The notes under the pieces: generated by a model | Told to the model about the DNA's origin: nothing | Seen by the model: the letters and a program-made list of their open reading frames with translations, nothing else | Databases searched by the model: none | DNA from: Actinomycetota bacterium | GTDB taxonomy: Bacteria > Actinomycetota > Acidimicrobiia > IMCC26256 > JACDBD01 | Length of the DNA stretch: 6,426 nucleotides | Direction: 5' to 3' | Assembly: GCA_013695115.1 (NCBI GenBank) | Contig: JACDBD010000414.1 | Location: forward strand, 1 to 6,426 | Position numbers and translations under genes: made by a program | Shown: piece after piece, positions 4,916 through 6,426 of the stretch | Numbering within the stretch: the stretch's first letter is position 1 | Layout: each line of letters begins with the position of its first letter

Positions 4916-6426
4916 ATGACGCGAGGGGAACCGCCGGGCGGGGACGCGCTCCTGGACCCGGACACGGAGGTCACCGAGGCGGACGGTTCGGAGGCGACCG
5001 AGGCCGCGCCGGCCGTCCTGGCGGTGGTCGTGACCCGCAACCCGGGGCCCTGGCTCGAGGAGATGCTGAGGTCGCTCTCGGACCAGGACTACCCCCGGCT
5101 CACGACGTTGGTGGTCGACGTGGGCTCGGGCGAGGACCCCAGCGGACGTATCGACCGGGCGCTCCCGGGCGCGTTCGTGCGCGGGGTCGCCGAAGGCGCC
5201 GGCTTCGCCGCCGCCGCCAACAACGCGCTGGGGGCGCTCGAAGACGTGCCCTTCCTCCTCGTCTGCCACGACGACGTGGTCCTCGAGCCCGACGCCCTGC
5301 GACTGCTGATCGAGGAGGCCTACCGGTCGAACGCCGGCATCGTCGGCCCCAAGCTGGTGCAGGCCGACCATCCCGAGGTGCTGCTGGAGGTCGGACGGGC
5401 GATCGACCGCTACGGCGCCCCCCACACCGGGATCGAGCCGGGCGAGCTCGACCAGGAGCAGCACGACGGTGTCCGCGACGTCTTCTACGTCTCGAGCGCG
5501 GCGATGCTCGTGCGCTCCGACCTGTTCCGCGAGCTGGGCGGGTTCGATCCCGCCACGTTCCCGGGCGCCGAGGACCTCGACCTGTGCTGGCGCGCCCGGC
5601 TCGCCGGCGCGCGCGTGATGGTGGCACCGGACGCGCGGGTTCGGCACCGCGAGGCGGCAGAGCAGCGGGGCAAGGTCGACCGGCCCGAAGCGCGCGCGAA
5701 GTCGCGCAGCCGGGTGCGCGCCCTCCTGACGTCGTACTCCTTCTGGTCGCTGTTGTGGGTGGTGCCCGTCGGGCTCCTGCTCGCGTTCGGGGAGGCGATC
5801 GTCTCCATCATCACCCGGCGGCGAGGACAGGCCCGCGCCGCGCTCGGCGGATGGTGGTGGAACCTGCGGCACCTGGGCGATGTTCGCCGGAGCCGGAGGC
5901 GGGCCCAGGAGCTCCGCCGGGTCCACGACCGCGAGCTGCGCGAGCTGCAGGTGCGCGGGAGCGCACAGGTGCGCCACTACCTCTCGCACCACCTCCACAC
6001 CGAGGAACGCCTGCGCTCGCTGACGGAGGCCGGTCGCAGCGCCGTCGACGCCGCGTCCACGGGCGCGCGGCAACCGGTGGCGGTGGCGTGCCTCGTCGTC
6101 GCGGTGCTGTTCCTGGCCGGATCGCGCGATCTCATCCTCGGGCGCGTGCCCGCGGTCGGGACCTTCGCCTCCTGGCCGGGCGTGTTCGACCTCCTCGAGA
6201 CGTACTCGTCCGGGTGGCGCTTCACCGGGCTCGGCTCACCTGCCGCAGCCCCGCCGGCCTTCGCGTTCATGGCCGCGCTCGGCGCCCCGCTGCTGGGGAC
6301 GATGGGGCTGGCGCGGACGCTCGTCGTCGTGGGGGCGTTCCCGCTCGGTGCGCTCGGGGCGTACCGGCTTGCCCGGCCCCTGGTGGGATCGGCCGGCCCT
6401 GCCGGGGTCGCGGCCCTCGCCTACGC
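4916..6426 (+). CDS. Family 2 glycosyltransferase fused to a multi-pass membrane domain (3' end outside the window)
   Basis: The frame stays open from ATG 4916 to the window edge, giving 503 residues of a longer protein. After an acidic, probably disordered N-terminus (1-32), residues 33-265 form a GT-A fold: AVVVTRNPGPWL (36-47), GFAAAANNALGAL (96-108), metal-binding HDDVVLEPDAL (118-128), VSSAAMLVRSDLF (192-204), and GGFDP followed by EDLDLCWRARLAG (208-231), with E219/D220 as probable catalytic base region. This resembles WbbL-type rhamnosyltransferases. Hydrophobic segments follow at about 276-299 and 387-402, separated by an Arg-rich, probably cytoplasmic, helical stretch (301-385). Further hydrophobic stretches lie at 447-462 and 465-483, ending in GAYRLARPLVGSAG. 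The tail recalls the start of large polytopic arabinofuranosyltransferase-like (AftD/DUF3367) proteins, but that assignment is tentative. It likely acts at the cytoplasmic membrane in envelope polysaccharide assembly and is divergently transcribed from the small helical-protein gene. Confidence 0.88.
   Translation, partial: MTRGEPPGGDALLDPDTEVTEADGSEATEAAPAVLAVVVTRNPGPWLEEMLRSLSDQDYPRLTTLVVDVGSGEDPSGRIDRALPGAFVRGVAEGAGFAAAANNALGALEDVPFLLVCHDDVVLEPDALRLLIEEAYRSNAGIVGPKLVQADHPEVLLEVGRAIDRYGAPHTGIEPGELDQEQHDGVRDVFYVSSAAMLVRSDLFRELGGFDPATFPGAEDLDLCWRARLAGARVMVAPDARVRHREAAEQRGKVDRPEARAKSRSRVRALLTSYSFWSLLWVVPVGLLLAFGEAIVSIITRRRGQARAALGGWWWNLRHLGDVRRSRRRAQELRRVHDRELRELQVRGSAQVRHYLSHHLHTEERLRSLTEAGRSAVDAASTGARQPVAVACLVVAVLFLAGSRDLILGRVPAVGTFASWPGVFDLLETYSSGWRFTGLGSPAAAPPAFAFMAALGAPLLGTMGLARTLVVVGAFPLGALGAYRLARPLVGSAGPAGVAALAY

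Noticed and set aside
4871..6073. 400-codon open frame on the minus strand
   Set aside because: It lies wholly antisense to the glycosyltransferase frame, which carries clear GT2 motifs. The minus-strand product has low-complexity Arg/Gly/Ala/His composition and no recognisable domain, as expected for a GC-bias shadow.
1..6426. Mobile element, CRISPR, tRNA or defence-system signatures
   Set aside because: I found no transposase, integrase, regularly spaced repeats, tRNA-like folds or terminal inverted repeats. Composition is uniform except for the small AT-rich promoter patch.

Overview
The window is very GC-rich, densely packed DNA, almost certainly from an actinobacterium. It uses GTG and TTG starts and 4-base stop/start overlaps, and it carries late coenzyme F420 biosynthesis genes next to sugar-nucleotide and cell-envelope glycosylation genes. 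The gene content recalls the Mycobacterium tuberculosis fbiA-fbiB / manB / wbbL1 neighbourhood. The split form of fbiB and the glycosyltransferase joined to a membrane domain suggest a lineage outside the mycobacteria. Acidimicrobiia or a related deep-branching class is my guess, not something the sequence proves.

Layout. (1) Plus strand, 1-2006: a two-gene sugar-nucleotide operon. A mannose-1-phosphate guanylyltransferase-like NDP-sugar pyrophosphorylase with a left-handed beta-helix tail overlaps by 4 bases (TTGA) an NAD-dependent NDP-sugar epimerase/dehydratase that starts with TTG. (2) Minus strand, 4309 down to 2011: an F420 operon in the order cofD/fbiA, cofE, and a nitroreductase-family flavoprotein. 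The last two correspond to the two halves of FbiB, here separate genes joined by a GTGA overlap. The operon converges on the sugar operon with only 4 bases between stop codons, and a small tandem duplication spans both stops. (3) Minus strand, 4781-4395: a small charged helical protein with an 11-residue repeat. It is followed by a strong UUCG-loop hairpin that separates it from cofD. (4) A 134-bp divergent intergenic region (4782-4915) with a readable sigma-70-like promoter toward the small gene, a Crp/Fnr-type palindrome, and a possible -10 element toward the gene on the right. (5) Plus strand, 4916 to the window end: the first 503 residues of a family 2 glycosyltransferase fused to a multi-pass membrane region, with the gene running off the edge.

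How it works together: the pyrophosphorylase and epimerase would make and modify an activated sugar. The large glycosyltransferase probably uses an activated sugar or lipid-linked donor to build an envelope polysaccharide. CofD, CofE and the nitroreductase together would convert the phosphoenolpyruvate-derived precursor through dehydro-F420-0 to polyglutamylated F420. No stretch above 300 bases lacks a gene. I see no mobile element, CRISPR array, tRNA or rRNA, and no clear evidence of a wholly new system. The points most worth a second look are the split fbiB, the glycosyltransferase fusion, the divergent regulatory region and the 11-mer repeat protein.
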